64,000 nucleotides of DNA from Rhizobium sp. ZPR4 (GCF_040215725.1 NZ_CP157968.1:1178001-1242000), one strand, 5' to 3'. Shown: positions 16,742 to 25,839, counted from the first letter of the stretch. Numbers and translations: made by a program. The notes: a model not told the origin generated them from the letters alone.

Positions 16742-18205
16742 ATGAATGACATGTCCACGCGTGGGCAAAGGGAGGATGTGCAGGAGGCGGGCTCTCGTTC
16801 GCTGTTGATTGCATTGCTCGTGGCCGGTGCCTTCTTCATGGAAAATCTGGACGGCACGGTCATCGCGACCGCATTGCCGCAGATGGCCGTCTCCTTCGGT
16901 GCCCGCCCGGTCGACCTCAATATCGGCATGAGCGCCTATCTGCTGACGCTCGGCGTCTTCATTCCGATCAGCGGCTGGATCAGCGACCGCTTCGGCGCGC
17001 GCCTGGTCTTCACGACAGCTGTCGTCATCTTCACACTTGCATCCGTGCTCTGCGGTTTTGCCAATGGCGTCGGCTCCTTCGTCGCGATGCGTATCCTGCA
17101 GGGCATCGGCGGGGCGATGATGGTGCCGGTGGGTCGGCTTGTGGTCTTGAACAATACGCCGAAGGACAAACTGATCTCGGCCATTGCCACGATCACCTGG
17201 CCGGCGCTGGTGGCGCCGATCCTTGGGCCGCCGCTCGGCGGCTTCATCACCGACCATGCAAGCTGGCGCTGGATCTTCTTCCTCAACCTTCCGCTCGGCA
17301 TTCTGGCATTCATCTTCGCGCTCATGCTCATTCCGGAAACGAAAAGCACGGCGCGCCCGCCTTTCGACTGGATCGGCTTCGCCGTCAGCGGCATCGGGCT
17401 TGCGAGCCTGATGTATGGGCTGGAGCTGATCGGGCGCCCCGATCCGGTCTGGCTGGAAGCCTGGACCTATGTGATTGCAGGCTTTGTCCTGCTAGCCGTC
17501 GCCGTCTTTCATTTTCTCCGCACCGAGCATCCGCTCATCGATCTCTCGGGGCTGAAGCTGCCAACGTTCGCCATCACCATCTCGGGCGGATCGCTGTTCC
17601 GCACCGCCATCGGTGCTGTGCCCTTCTTGCTGCCGCTAATGTTTCAGGTCGGCTTCGGGCTCAGCGCCTTTCATGCCGGCATGCTGACGCTCGCCGTTTT
17701 TGCCGGCAATCTGGCGATGAAGCCGGCAACAACGCCCATCCTGCGCCGCTTCGGCTTCAAGCCGGTTCTGATCGTCAACGGCCTGTTGAATGCCGTTTTC
17801 ATCGCGGCCTGCGCGCTGTTTTCGCCCGACACGCCCCTCTGGTTCATCGTGCCGGTGCTGTTCATCGGCGGCATGTGCCGGTCGATGCATTTTACCGCAC
17901 TGAATACAATCGCTTTCGCCGATATCCCGCCCCAGCAGATGACGGGTGCCAACACGCTGTTCAGCACCGTCTTTCAGCTGACGATGGGCATGGGTATCGC
18001 AATTGGCGCCATCGGCATCCGCATCGGGCAGGCAATCAGCGCACCGCTCGGAGTAGGGGGCATCGTCGCCATCGAGTTCCGTCTGGCTTTCGTGCTGCTC
18101 GGCATCATCGCGCTTCTCGCTGTGCTGGATTGCCTGCCGCTTGACCGCAAGGCAGGCGACAACGTCTCGCGCAAACCGAAGCAGAGCACGAGGAAGGCGG
18201 CGTAG
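16742..18205 (+). CDS. MFS exporter, DHA2/EmrB-type
   Basis: The protein has 487 residues. The drug exporter pattern is clear: LIALLVAGAFFMENLDGTVIATALPQMA in TM1, GWISDRFGARLVF for motif A, RILQGIGGAMMVPVGRLVVL, and LGPPLGGFITDHASWRWIFFLNLPLG for motif C. About 14 TM helices are expected. The Asp in TM1 (ENLDGT) is the usual proton-linked acidic residue of the family. It is divergent from the FadR-like gene and unrelated in detail to the first MFS gene, so it is not a recent tandem copy. The substrate is unknown. Confidence 0.9.
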   Translation: MNDMSTRGQREDVQEAGSRSLLIALLVAGAFFMENLDGTVIATALPQMAVSFGARPVDLNIGMSAYLLTLGVFIPISGWISDRFGARLVFTTAVVIFTLASVLCGFANGVGSFVAMRILQGIGGAMMVPVGRLVVLNNTPKDKLISAIATITWPALVAPILGPPLGGFITDHASWRWIFFLNLPLGILAFIFALMLIPETKSTARPPFDWIGFAVSGIGLASLMYGLELIGRPDPVWLEAWTYVIAGFVLLAVAVFHFLRTEHPLIDLSGLKLPTFAITISGGSLFRTAIGAVPFLLPLMFQVGFGLSAFHAGMLTLAVFAGNLAMKPATTPILRRFGFKPVLIVNGLLNAVFIAACALFSPDTPLWFIVPVLFIGGMCRSMHFTALNTIAFADIPPQQMTGANTLFSTVFQLTMGMGIAIGAIGIRIGQAISAPLGVGGIVAIEFRLAFVLLGIIALLAVLDCLPLDRKAGDNVSRKPKQSTRKAA

Positions 18206-18226
18206 AGATGTCTTTTTTCGAAGCGT

Positions 18227-18367
18227 TCAGTACGGGTATTGGATCAGATTATAATGCAGCAATATCGCGGGTATCGCCATCAGAATGATCAGAAGCATTG
18301 CGACGCTTGCCGCGCGCACCATCTTCATCCGGCGGGCGCGCTGACCGGTCCAATCATATACTGCCAT
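18227..18367 (-). CDS. 46-residue single-pass membrane protein
   Basis: The start at ATG 18367 follows a strong AAGGAGG, which supports this as a real gene despite its size. The protein begins MAVYDWTGQRARRMKMVRAA, giving a basic cytoplasmic stretch, followed by one hydrophobic helix (SVAMLLIILMAIPAILL) and a short tail ending IQYPY. I do not recognise a named family. It is convergent with the MFS gene, with 21 bp between the stops. A role as a small accessory membrane peptide is a guess. Confidence 0.6.
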   Translation of the reverse strand: MAVYDWTGQRARRMKMVRAASVAMLLIILMAIPAILLHYNLIQYPY

Positions 18368-18626
18368 AATGAGCCCCTCCTTCTCCTTAACTATTAGAAA
18401 GGCAAGAAATGGAACGCCAGTCAATATCGGCAATAGCGAGCTAAATAATAAGAATTCTCTAATGTTCTGCAGATGAAGAGCGTTTTGTTGACCTTAAGAG
18501 GGCCATCGAACTTCATCCGCAGGGCATAAAGATCGTTTTATGATACCGGCCCACACGATATAACGGATAAGGATTTCGTCCCTGTGTCAGTGGGACGCCG
18601 GCTGCTTTGGAAAAGAGGAAGAGGCG

Positions 18627-19673
18627 ATGAGCAAGATGCGTGCCCTGGTTTTGGAGCGTCAGCATGAACTGGCAATCCGCGATATCGATCTGCCGCAGGA
18701 GGTCGGGCCGGGTGAGGTGAAGATCAAGATCCATACGGTCGGCGTTTGCGGGTCGGATGTGCATTACTACACGCACGGCAAGATTGGCCCCTTCATCGTC
18801 AACGAACCGATGGTGCTTGGCCATGAAGCGGCAGGCACCGTGGTCGAGGTCGGCGCCGGCGTGACGCATCTGAAGGTCGGTGACCGCGTCTGCATGGAGC
18901 CGGGCATTCCTGATGCCAATTCCAAGGCGAGCCGGCTTGGCATGTACAATGTCGATCCCGCCGTCACCTTCTGGGCGACGCCGCCGATCCATGGCGTGCT
19001 GACGCCCTTCGTCGTGCATCCGGCCAATTACACCTTCAAGCTGCCTGACAATGTCAGCTTTGCAGAAGGGGCGATGGTCGAGCCTTTTGCCGTTGGCATG
19101 CAGGCGGCGACCAAGGCGCGTATTACGCCCGGCGACACCGCTGTCGTGCTTGGTGCCGGCCCGATCGGCATCATGGTGGCGGTTGCCGCCCTTGCCGGCG
19201 GCTGCGCGCGGGCGATCGTTGCCGATCTGGCCCAGCCGAAGCTCGATATCGCCGCGCAGTATCAGGGCGTCATTCCGGTCAATATCCGCGAGAAGAGCCT
19301 CGTCGAGGAAGTCGATCGCCTGACCGAGGGTTGGGGTGCGGATGTCGTCTTCGAATGCTCAGGCTCGCCAAAGGCCTGGGAAACGGTCATGGCGCTGCCG
19401 CGCCCCGGTGGCGTCATCGTCGCGGTCGGCCTGCCGGTCAATCCGGTCGGCTTCGACGTCTCGACGGCGTCGACCAAAGAGATCCGCATCGAGACGGTGT
19501 TCCGCTATGCGCATCAGTATGAGCGTTCCATCGCGCTGATCACGTCCGGCCGCGTCGATCTCAAGCCCTTGATCTCGGAGACCTTTGCCTTCGAGGATTC
19601 CATCAAGGCCTTCGATCGCGCCGTCGAAGCCAGGCCGACAGACGTCAAATTGCAGATCGTTCTGGAACAGTAG
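18627..19673 (+). CDS. zinc-dependent polyol dehydrogenase (xylitol/D-xylulose reductase-like)
   Basis: The 348-residue medium-chain dehydrogenase has catalytic zinc ligands in [10 protein letters not shown] (Cys) and GHEAAG (His-Glu), and the Rossmann motif GAGPIGIM at about residue 178. The sorbitol/xylitol dehydrogenase group is indicated by [22 protein letters not shown] and by MEPGIPD. The four-Cys structural zinc lobe is absent: the loop reads [14 protein letters not shown]. It probably oxidises a polyol with NAD+ to a ketose. GAGG precedes the ATG. It stands alone with a strong terminator behind it and no sugar transporter nearby, so the natural substrate is open. Confidence 0.87.
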   Translation: MSKMRALVLERQHELAIRDIDLPQEVGPGEVKIKIHTVGVCGSDVHYYTHGKIGPFIVNEPMVLGHEAAGTVVEVGAGVTHLKVGDRVCMEPGIPDANSKASRLGMYNVDPAVTFWATPPIHGVLTPFVVHPANYTFKLPDNVSFAEGAMVEPFAVGMQAATKARITPGDTAVVLGAGPIGIMVAVAALAGGCARAIVADLAQPKLDIAAQYQGVIPVNIREKSLVEEVDRLTEGWGADVVFECSGSPKAWETVMALPRPGGVIVAVGLPVNPVGFDVSTASTKEIRIETVFRYAHQYERSIALITSGRVDLKPLISETFAFEDSIKAFDRAVEARPTDVKLQIVLEQ

Positions 19674-19686
19674 GCTTTCGCTGTCA

Positions 19687-19740
19687 CATCGCCTTGCCTT
19701 GGGCCTGATATCAGCCCGTGTCTCGGCAAGGCGATGTTTT
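19687..19740 (+). terminator. intrinsic terminator after the polyol dehydrogenase gene
   Basis: CATCGCCTTGCC at 19687-19698 pairs with GGCAAGGCGATG at 19725-19736 in a 12-bp stem, and TTTT follows. The 26-base apical part holds a further self-complementary CTGATATCAG. It begins 14 bp after the stop codon. Confidence 0.8.
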
Positions 19741-19844
19741 CCCAAAGCTTTCATATCTCCCATAGACGGCCCGGCAAAAGCGATGCTAGGTAGCCTTTCG
19801 CAGAGGGAAACGGGCTTTAACGCCGTGAAACGGGAAGGACAGCC

Positions 19845-21587
19845 GTGCCGCACGACGTTGCATTGATCGCATTGATTGCCGCGGGCTTCGTGTTTGCGGC
19901 CATTTTCGGCTACCTGGCCGACAGGCTGCATCTGCCGCCGTTGGTTGGCTATCTGGTAGCCGGCGTCATCATAGGCTCGTCCACCCCGGGGTTTGTCGCC
20001 GATGTTTCCCTGGCATCGCAGCTGGCGGAGATCGGCGTCATCTTGCTGATGTTCGGCGTCGGCCTGCATTTCTCCGCCGCGGATTTGCTGGCGGTACGCG
20101 GCGTCGCCATTCCCGGCGCCATTGGTCAGATTGCGATCGCGACGCTGCTCGGCGTTGGCTTGACCTCGCTATGGGGCTGGAGTGTCGGCGCTGGCGTGGT
20201 CTTTGGACTCAGCCTTGCCGTTGCCAGTACGGTCGTGCTTTTGAAGGCGCTGGAAGAGCGCAATCTCGTGAGTTCGACCAATGGTCGTGTCGCCGTCGGC
20301 TGGCTGATCGTCGAGGATCTGGCCATGGTGCTTGCGCTCGTGCTCCTCCCGGCCTTTGCCGGTGTTCTCGGCGGTCATGCGGATGCCGGCGGTCACGCCG
20401 CTTACGGTTCGATCTGGCTGACGATCGGTATGACGCTCCTCAAGGTCGCAGCCTTTGCGGCTGTTGCAATCTTCATCGGCCCGCGTGTGGTGCCGTGGCT
20501 TCTGACCTCGGTGGCGCGCACAGGTTCGCGCGAACTGTTCACGCTATCGGTCCTGGCGATCGCGCTTGGCATCGCCTTCGGCGCTGCGGAAATATTTGGC
20601 GTGTCCTTTGCGCTCGGGGCCTTCTTTGCCGGCCTCGTGATGAGTGAATCCCATCTCAGCCACAGGGCAGCGGCCGACTCCCTGCCACTGCAGAATGCCT
20701 TTTCGGTTCTGTTCTTCGTGTCTGTCGGCATGCTCTTTGATCCGACAGTACTGATCCGCGAACCGTTGATGATTATCGGCGTGCTCGCGCTGATCATGCT
20801 CGGCAAGGCATTGATCGCCTTCGGCGTCGTACTGCTATTGCGTTATCCCGCCAGCATCGGCTTTGCGGTCGCGGCGGGTCTTGCGCAGATCGGCGAATTC
20901 TCCTTCATTCTCGCCGGCCTCGGGGTTTCGCTCGGGCTGCTGACGCGGGAAGGGCAGGATCTCATCCTTGCCGGCGCGATCCTGTCGATTACGCTCAATC
21001 CGCTCGCCTTTTACGCCACCGAAAAGCTGGAGCACTGGGCGTTCGCCCGCTGGCCGTTCCTGGCGAACAAATATGGTATGGCGAAGCAGGAAGGCTTGCG
21101 CCGTCAGTTGACCGCCATCAGCAAGCAGCGCGAGGAGCGGGACCGCCAGCATCATCTCGAGATCGAGCAGCTCATCGAAACCTTTCCGATGTTTGCCGAA
21201 CTGGACGACAATGCGCATGAGGAGCTTCTGCTGCTCTTCCGGCCAAGATCGGCTTCGCCGGGCGACCGCGTCATCCGAACCGGCGATCGCGGCGACAGCA
21301 TGTTCTTCATCGCTTCGGGCGCCGTCGAAGTGCAGCTGGAAGATGACGAGATTCCGCTCGGCGCCGGCGCCTTCTTCGGCGAAATGGCGCTGCTGACGGG
21401 CGCGCGCCGCACGGCCGACGTCGTCGCCGTCGATTTCTGTCAGCTCTTCGTGCTGGATCGACGCGACTTCAATCTTTTCATGTCGAGGCACCCACAATTG
21501 CGTGCCGCCGTTAGCCGTATGGCGCGGGAGCGGCAGGAGAGCAATGTGTCGCGCCAGCGGCGCGACCTTTCCCAGGATGCCGGCTGA
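19845..21587 (+). CDS. CPA2 cation:proton antiporter with C-terminal cyclic-nucleotide-binding domain
   Basis: The protein has 580 residues with a GTG start and AAGGA six bases upstream. The N-terminal 400 residues form a Kef/YbaL-type exchanger: LPPLVGYLVAGVIIG, QLAEIGVILLMFGVGLHFS, and GWLIVEDLAMVLALVLLP (conserved Glu-Asp of the ion site). Instead of the KefB/KefC-type TrkA-N nucleotide domain, residues about 440-555 form a cyclic-nucleotide-binding-like fold (GDRVIRTGDRGDSMFFIASG, GAGAFFGEMALLTGARRTADVVA). The FGEMALLTG..RRTA segment carries the phosphate-binding Glu and Arg. The exchanger may therefore be gated by cAMP or another nucleotide. Confidence 0.9.
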   Translation: MPHDVALIALIAAGFVFAAIFGYLADRLHLPPLVGYLVAGVIIGSSTPGFVADVSLASQLAEIGVILLMFGVGLHFSAADLLAVRGVAIPGAIGQIAIATLLGVGLTSLWGWSVGAGVVFGLSLAVASTVVLLKALEERNLVSSTNGRVAVGWLIVEDLAMVLALVLLPAFAGVLGGHADAGGHAAYGSIWLTIGMTLLKVAAFAAVAIFIGPRVVPWLLTSVARTGSRELFTLSVLAIALGIAFGAAEIFGVSFALGAFFAGLVMSESHLSHRAAADSLPLQNAFSVLFFVSVGMLFDPTVLIREPLMIIGVLALIMLGKALIAFGVVLLLRYPASIGFAVAAGLAQIGEFSFILAGLGVSLGLLTREGQDLILAGAILSITLNPLAFYATEKLEHWAFARWPFLANKYGMAKQEGLRRQLTAISKQREERDRQHHLEIEQLIETFPMFAELDDNAHEELLLLFRPRSASPGDRVIRTGDRGDSMFFIASGAVEVQLEDDEIPLGAGAFFGEMALLTGARRTADVVAVDFCQLFVLDRRDFNLFMSRHPQLRAAVSRMARERQESNVSRQRRDLSQDAG

Positions 21588-21591
21588 CGTT

Positions 21592-22503
21592 TTACCGGCA
21601 CTTCAGCCAGGATTTCGAGACACGGCAGGCCATCGTGTAGGCGGGGTCAAAGACGTTGCCGACATCGTAGCGCACGACCTGACCGAGCAGATGGCTGGCC
21701 GCGGTTTTGTCCAGTCCGTAATCGGAGCCGAGCCAGCGCAGCATCTCGCTGGTGGCATGCTGCAGGGCCTGGTCGAGCGGCCGGGCATTGCCGATGGTGA
21801 AAATATCCTCCGCCGTCTCGCCGCGTGGCCAGATGATCGTCTTTTTCTTTTCGACGCTGAGGCGCACCGTCACCTCGAAAGTGGTCTCGATGCCGGTGCC
21901 GACGATCTCTCCATCTCCTTGGACGGCATGGCAATCGCCTAGGAAGAAGAGAGCGCCGGGCGCCGATACCGGAAACCAGATGGTCGTCCCTGGCCCGAGC
22001 AATCGATAGTCCATATTGCCGCCGAACTCGCCGCTGGTCGCGGTCGATATCGCCTGACCGAGCGATGGCGCGACCCCGAAGCAGCCGATCATCGGAGCGA
22101 GCGGCAGAGTAAGGGATTCGAGACCGGCCACGGGTTCGGCGAGCCGTGTTGTCAGGCTCTGGCGATCGATCTGCCAGATCGCCTTTTCGCCTGCCGGCAG
22201 CATGCGGACGTCCTGCGGATCGACGACATTGGCGGCGACCGCGCTGCGGGTAAAGCCGGTATCGCGCGTCGGCACCATCGCGAGAATCTCGACTTTAAGA
22301 GAATCGCCCGGCTCCGCGCCCTCGACGAAGACCGGCCCGTTCATCGGATTTGGGCCGGAGATCTGACGAATATCGTTTTTGTCATAGCCGGCAGCATCGA
22401 GCGTTTCGGTGACAACGGTATCGCCATCGGCAATATGCAAGGCCGGCGGCAGCGAGCCGATGACATTGTGATAATGGGTAGGGGCGAAACGGTGTATTGC
22501 CAT
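21592..22503 (-). CDS. acetamidase/formamidase family amidohydrolase
   Basis: The protein has 303 residues, beginning MAIHRFAPTHYHNVIG at ATG 22503. The frame stays open far upstream, but that part overlaps the next gene and has no family character. FmdA/AmdA features are GPNPMNGPVFVEGAEPGDSLKVEIL, MIGCFGVAPS, SGEFGGNMDYRLLGPGTTIWFPVSAPGALFFLGDCHAVQGDGE, and TIGNARPLDQALQHA. Members hydrolyse formamide or acetamide to ammonia and the acid. It lies 140 bp downstream of a GlxA-type regulator on the same strand, which is divergent from an isonitrile-hydratase-like gene. A short-chain or N-substituted formamide substrate is inferred from that context. Confidence 0.9.
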   Translation of the reverse strand: MAIHRFAPTHYHNVIGSLPPALHIADGDTVVTETLDAAGYDKNDIRQISGPNPMNGPVFVEGAEPGDSLKVEILAMVPTRDTGFTRSAVAANVVDPQDVRMLPAGEKAIWQIDRQSLTTRLAEPVAGLESLTLPLAPMIGCFGVAPSLGQAISTATSGEFGGNMDYRLLGPGTTIWFPVSAPGALFFLGDCHAVQGDGEIVGTGIETTFEVTVRLSVEKKKTIIWPRGETAEDIFTIGNARPLDQALQHATSEMLRWLGSDYGLDKTAASHLLGQVVRYDVGNVFDPAYTMACRVSKSWLKCR

Positions 22504-22643
22504 TTTGCTTAAGCCTTGTGTGGAATCCGGTCGCATCAGCCTATGACGACTCCGCACGTGTAGGAAAGAGCGCTGCGACGATATTGTGCACGATGGCCGC
22601 CTTGCTTGGGACGCGCGCAAATGCCTGCCGCCGCAGACAGGCC

Positions 22644-23594
22644 TCAAGCGAAATGATCGCGAAATGCCTGCGGCGTCGTCCCGAATTTCCGCATGAAATT
22701 GCGCCGCATGGTTTCTTCCGAACTGAAGCCGCAGCGTGTGCGTACCTGATGCACACTCAGGCCTTCTTCCAGAAGGCGACGGGCCGCCTCGATGCGGATT
22801 TCCTCCACGGCGCGAGCAGGTGTCCGCCCGGTCGCTTTCACATAATGGCGCGAGAAGCTGCGTGCGCTCATATTGGCCTGCTCGGCAAGCGTCGGCAGGG
22901 AAAGATCGGCGCGCAGATTGTCCATGATCCAGCCGTGTAGATGGTCGAAGCGTTCGCCACCGTCCTGCAGCCTCAGCGTCGCACTGAATTGTGCCTGGCC
23001 GCCCGGACGCTTCAGGAAGACGACGAGTTCGCGAGCCACGGAAAGCGCCAGCGGGCGGCCAAGATCGGCCTCGACCAGGGCAAGTGAAAGATCGATGCCG
23101 GCAGTCACGCCTGCGGAACTCCAGATCTGCCCGTCCTGAACGAAGATCGGATCGGGCTCGAGCGTCACATGCGGAAAGCGCTTGGCGAATTCTTCGCAAC
23201 GGTTCCAATGGGTCGTTGCCCGCCGCCCGTCCAAAAGACCGGCTTCCGCAAGCAGAAAAGCGCCGCTGCAGACGGAGGCTATCCGACGGGCGCGTGCGGC
23301 TCGTCGGCGCAGCCATTCGATCAGGCCAAGGTTCTCGCAGGCTTTATTGACACCCCGGCCGCCGGCGATGATCAAGGTGTCGAGCGGAGTATAGGGACTG
23401 CTGAGTGGGGCGGTCATGAGCGCGAGACCCGAGCTCGTCTGGGTCTGTGCGTTTTCCGCAACCACGATAGTCTCATAGGGTTTCGCTTGGCCCAACTCAT
23501 GCGCCGCCTCGTTGGCGCTGGTGAAAACCTGCAACGGACCGGTGATGTCAAGCAGCTGGGCGTTGTCGAAGGCAAGAATTTCGATGTGGCGCAT
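22644..23594 (-). CDS. GlxA-type transcriptional regulator (DJ-1/PfpI domain + AraC HTH)
   Basis: The protein has 316 residues from ATG 23594. Residues 1 to about 190 form a DJ-1/PfpI-like amidotransferase domain (HIEILAFDNAQLLDITGPLQVF, IASVCSGAFLLAEAGLLDGRRATTHW). The Cys in SVCSGAF is retained, although such domains usually sense ligands. Residues about 210-316 form a double helix-turn-helix AraC domain (LPTLAEQANMSARSFSRHYVKATGRTPARAVEEIRIEAARRLL, VHQVRTRCGFSSEETMRRNFMRKFGTTPQAFR). It is divergent from the DJ-1 gene at 23680 by 85 bp and most likely controls it and the formamidase-like gene downstream. Confidence 0.9.
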   Translation of the reverse strand: MRHIEILAFDNAQLLDITGPLQVFTSANEAAHELGQAKPYETIVVAENAQTQTSSGLALMTAPLSSPYTPLDTLIIAGGRGVNKACENLGLIEWLRRRAARARRIASVCSGAFLLAEAGLLDGRRATTHWNRCEEFAKRFPHVTLEPDPIFVQDGQIWSSAGVTAGIDLSLALVEADLGRPLALSVARELVVFLKRPGGQAQFSATLRLQDGGERFDHLHGWIMDNLRADLSLPTLAEQANMSARSFSRHYVKATGRTPARAVEEIRIEAARRLLEEGLSVHQVRTRCGFSSEETMRRNFMRKFGTTPQAFRDHFA

Positions 23595-23679
23595 GATTGG
23601 CAAGAAATGACGGTGGTTTGGCAAACATGCCAGATCGTTGTCGCATAGGCTTGGAAAAGTCAATCATCGGAGACACGTC

Positions 23680-24369
23680 ATGACCATTCGCTTCGGCCTG
23701 CTTGCCTTTCCAGGCGTCCAGCAACTCGATCTGACCGCACCCTACGAGGTATTCGCCTCGATGGATGATGCGGAGGTGCATCTCGTCTGGAAGGATGCGT
23801 CGCCCATCGTGTCGGCAACGAAGCTGATGTTGCAGCCGACGACGACGTTTGCCGAATGCCCGCCGCTTGATGTGATCTGCGTGCCTGGTGGCGTCGGCGT
23901 CAATCCGCTGCTGGAGGATGCGGTCGTTCTGAGCTTTGTCCGGAAACAGGCGGCCCAAGCCCGCTTCGTGACATCGGTGTGTACCGGTTCTCTGGTCCTC
24001 GGGGCAGCCGGACTGCTCAAGGGCAAGAAGGCCACGACCCATTGGAACGCGCTTGATTTCCTTAAGAGTTTCGGAGCCGTTGTCACGCCGGGGCGCGTCG
24101 TGCGGGATGGCAATCTCTTCACCGCGGGCGGCGTTACGGCCGGTATCGATTTCGGACTGACGATTGTTGCTGCCTTGCGTGGTCGGGAGGAAGCCGAAGC
24201 GATCCAATTGTCGTTGGAATACGCGCCGGAGCCGCCATTTCATTCCGGATTGCCCGAGAAGGCCGGCGTCGAGGTGTTGGCCAGAACCAGGGAGCGCCTT
24301 GCCGGCTCGAGGACGGCACGGCAGGCGATCATCGCTCGTCTTGCGGCCGCCGCACATGAGCCTGGATGA
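23680..24369 (+). CDS. DJ-1/PfpI family enzyme resembling isonitrile hydratase
   Basis: The protein has 229 residues from ATG 23680. The nucleophile elbow is VTSVCTGSLVLGAAGLL with Cys101 and Thr102, and Asp17 lies in FPGVQQLDLTAP. Size and the Cys101 position agree with Pseudomonas putida isonitrile hydratase InhA as I recall it; I could not align them. InhA hydrates isonitriles to N-substituted formamides. No separate DNA-binding domain follows, so this is the enzyme-type rather than the regulator-type DJ-1 protein. It is divergent from the GlxA-type regulator. Other possible roles are deglycase or a general DJ-1 hydrolase. Confidence 0.8.
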   Translation: MTIRFGLLAFPGVQQLDLTAPYEVFASMDDAEVHLVWKDASPIVSATKLMLQPTTTFAECPPLDVICVPGGVGVNPLLEDAVVLSFVRKQAAQARFVTSVCTGSLVLGAAGLLKGKKATTHWNALDFLKSFGAVVTPGRVVRDGNLFTAGGVTAGIDFGLTIVAALRGREEAEAIQLSLEYAPEPPFHSGLPEKAGVEVLARTRERLAGSRTARQAIIARLAAAAHEPG

Positions 24370-24453
24370 GTATCGACTTGTCCACCGGCACTGTCACCTC
24401 AATGAAACGCAGCACCGATAGGGAAGCGATCATCGGTTGATCGTGTCGAGGCA

Positions 24454-24502
24454 ATGATGGGCAGGCGGATGATTGGAATTCCAGTGTTGCCTCGCCCATC
24501 AT
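24454..24502. repeat. imperfect inverted repeat between the DJ-1 and hydrolase genes
   Basis: ATGATGGGCAGGC at 24454-24466 pairs with GCCTCGCCCATCAT at 24489-24502, giving 13 pairs with one bulged base and a 22-base loop. It lies about 85-133 bp after the DJ-1 stop. It could be a terminator-like hairpin without a T run, or an operator for the following gene. Confidence 0.45.
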
Positions 24503-24578
24503 ACTTGACACAAATAGCTTTTCTGCGACCGTGGTATCACGATGGCGTCCACAGCCTTGCGGGGAAAAGGCTTATTTG

Positions 24579-25625
24579 ATGAACGAGTTCCGATCATTTC
24601 GCTGCATCTCCTGCTTCGTCATGGCAATAACCGTTCTGATAGGCGCCGGCTTAGGGTCGATATCGCAAGCTGCGGCCGCCGAGACCTCCGAGATCGCACC
24701 GCAGACAAAGGCTTCGAGCGAGCAGGTCGAGAAGCTGATCGGCACTTTGCGTGACAGCGGCGGCGCGTCCGGAGCCGATCTGCTGCAGCGCCGCTCCGGT
24801 TTCGAGAAGCTCATGGCATCGACGCCAGGTCCGGCGCGCGTCCAGATACGGCGTGTCGACGCCAATGGTGTGGATGGTGATCTGATCTGGCCGGCACGGT
24901 TGCATCATCCGATCGGACGGCGTGCCATTCTCTATCTGCATGGCGGCGGCTTCTATAGCGGCTCGCTTCGCACGCACGCCAACATAGCGGGTTCGCTCGC
25001 CAAGGCGGCCTCAGCCGACGTGTTGTTGATCGACTATCGTCTCGCGCCGGAAAATCGTTTCCCCGCGCAAAGAGATGATGCCATCGCGGCTTATCGCTGG
25101 CTTCTGACATCGGGATACAAGGCCGGCAACATCGTTATCGCCGGCGAGTCGGTTGGCGCAACTCTGGCCATCGAGGTCGTCTTGAACCAGCTTAGGCTCA
25201 GTGGTCCGCTTCCTGCTGCCGTAGTTGCGATGAGCCCGATTACCGACTTCGCCGCAACGGGGCCCTCCCTGGCCGCCAACGCCGCCAGCGATCCCTTCAT
25301 GAACAAGGCCGAGCTGACCCTCATCCACGATGCGTTCGCGCGTGAGCGTCCTCTCGCCGATCCCGACATATCGCCGCTTTACGGCAATGTCTCCGGGTTT
25401 CCTCCTTTGTTGATCCAGGTCGGCGCTCGCGAGGCGCTGCTTGATGACAGCACGCGGTTTGCGGACAAGGTACGCCAGGCGGGCGGCAATGTGAGCCTGG
25501 AAGTCTGGCCGGGGATGATCCATCAATGGCAGATTTTCCCATTCTGGCTCGACGATGCGAGGAAGTCGAACGAACGCGTTGCGCAGTTCGCGATCGCGCA
25601 TTTTGTCGATAAGCCCATCCAGTAA
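24579..25625 (+). CDS. exported alpha/beta hydrolase, esterase/lipase HSL type
   Basis: The protein has 348 residues from ATG 24579, with AAAGG eight bases upstream. A signal peptide (CFVMAITVLIGAGLGSISQAAAAE) indicates export. The hormone-sensitive-lipase group is shown by the oxyanion motif HGGGFYSG, the nucleophile elbow GESVGA (Ser), DYRLAPENRFPAQRDDAIAAYRW, and catalytic Asp/His in GAREALLDDS and GMIHQW. It probably hydrolyses short acyl esters in the periplasm. It has no operon partner; the next gene is another hydrolase 214 bp away with its own leader. Confidence 0.9.
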   Translation: MNEFRSFRCISCFVMAITVLIGAGLGSISQAAAAETSEIAPQTKASSEQVEKLIGTLRDSGGASGADLLQRRSGFEKLMASTPGPARVQIRRVDANGVDGDLIWPARLHHPIGRRAILYLHGGGFYSGSLRTHANIAGSLAKAASADVLLIDYRLAPENRFPAQRDDAIAAYRWLLTSGYKAGNIVIAGESVGATLAIEVVLNQLRLSGPLPAAVVAMSPITDFAATGPSLAANAASDPFMNKAELTLIHDAFARERPLADPDISPLYGNVSGFPPLLIQVGAREALLDDSTRFADKVRQAGGNVSLEVWPGMIHQWQIFPFWLDDARKSNERVAQFAIAHFVDKPIQ

Positions 25626-25839
25626 TTATTATGCACAGTTAAGCGGGTCTGATTTCAAAACTCTCGTTCGATGGCCGATGTGGCTTCCGTAAGCCTGCAG
25701 AACCCGATCATTGTCTTTCAATTAGTTATCGCAATAAATAATCGCTAGATAATTTTTGTGTAGACACGGGAATCGAAAGGCGTTAAGCACATAAATGTCG
25801 CGATAATAAATCGCACAATAAATTTAAGTGGAGATTGAA

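Noticed and set aside
21592..23316. Formamidase gene read as a much longer 574-codon gene
   Set aside because: The extra N-terminal part lies inside the GlxA-type regulator gene and has no family similarity. The conserved protein begins at ATG 22503.
24505..24510. TTGACA before the exported esterase gene
   Set aside because: No acceptable -10 hexamer lies 15-19 bp downstream.
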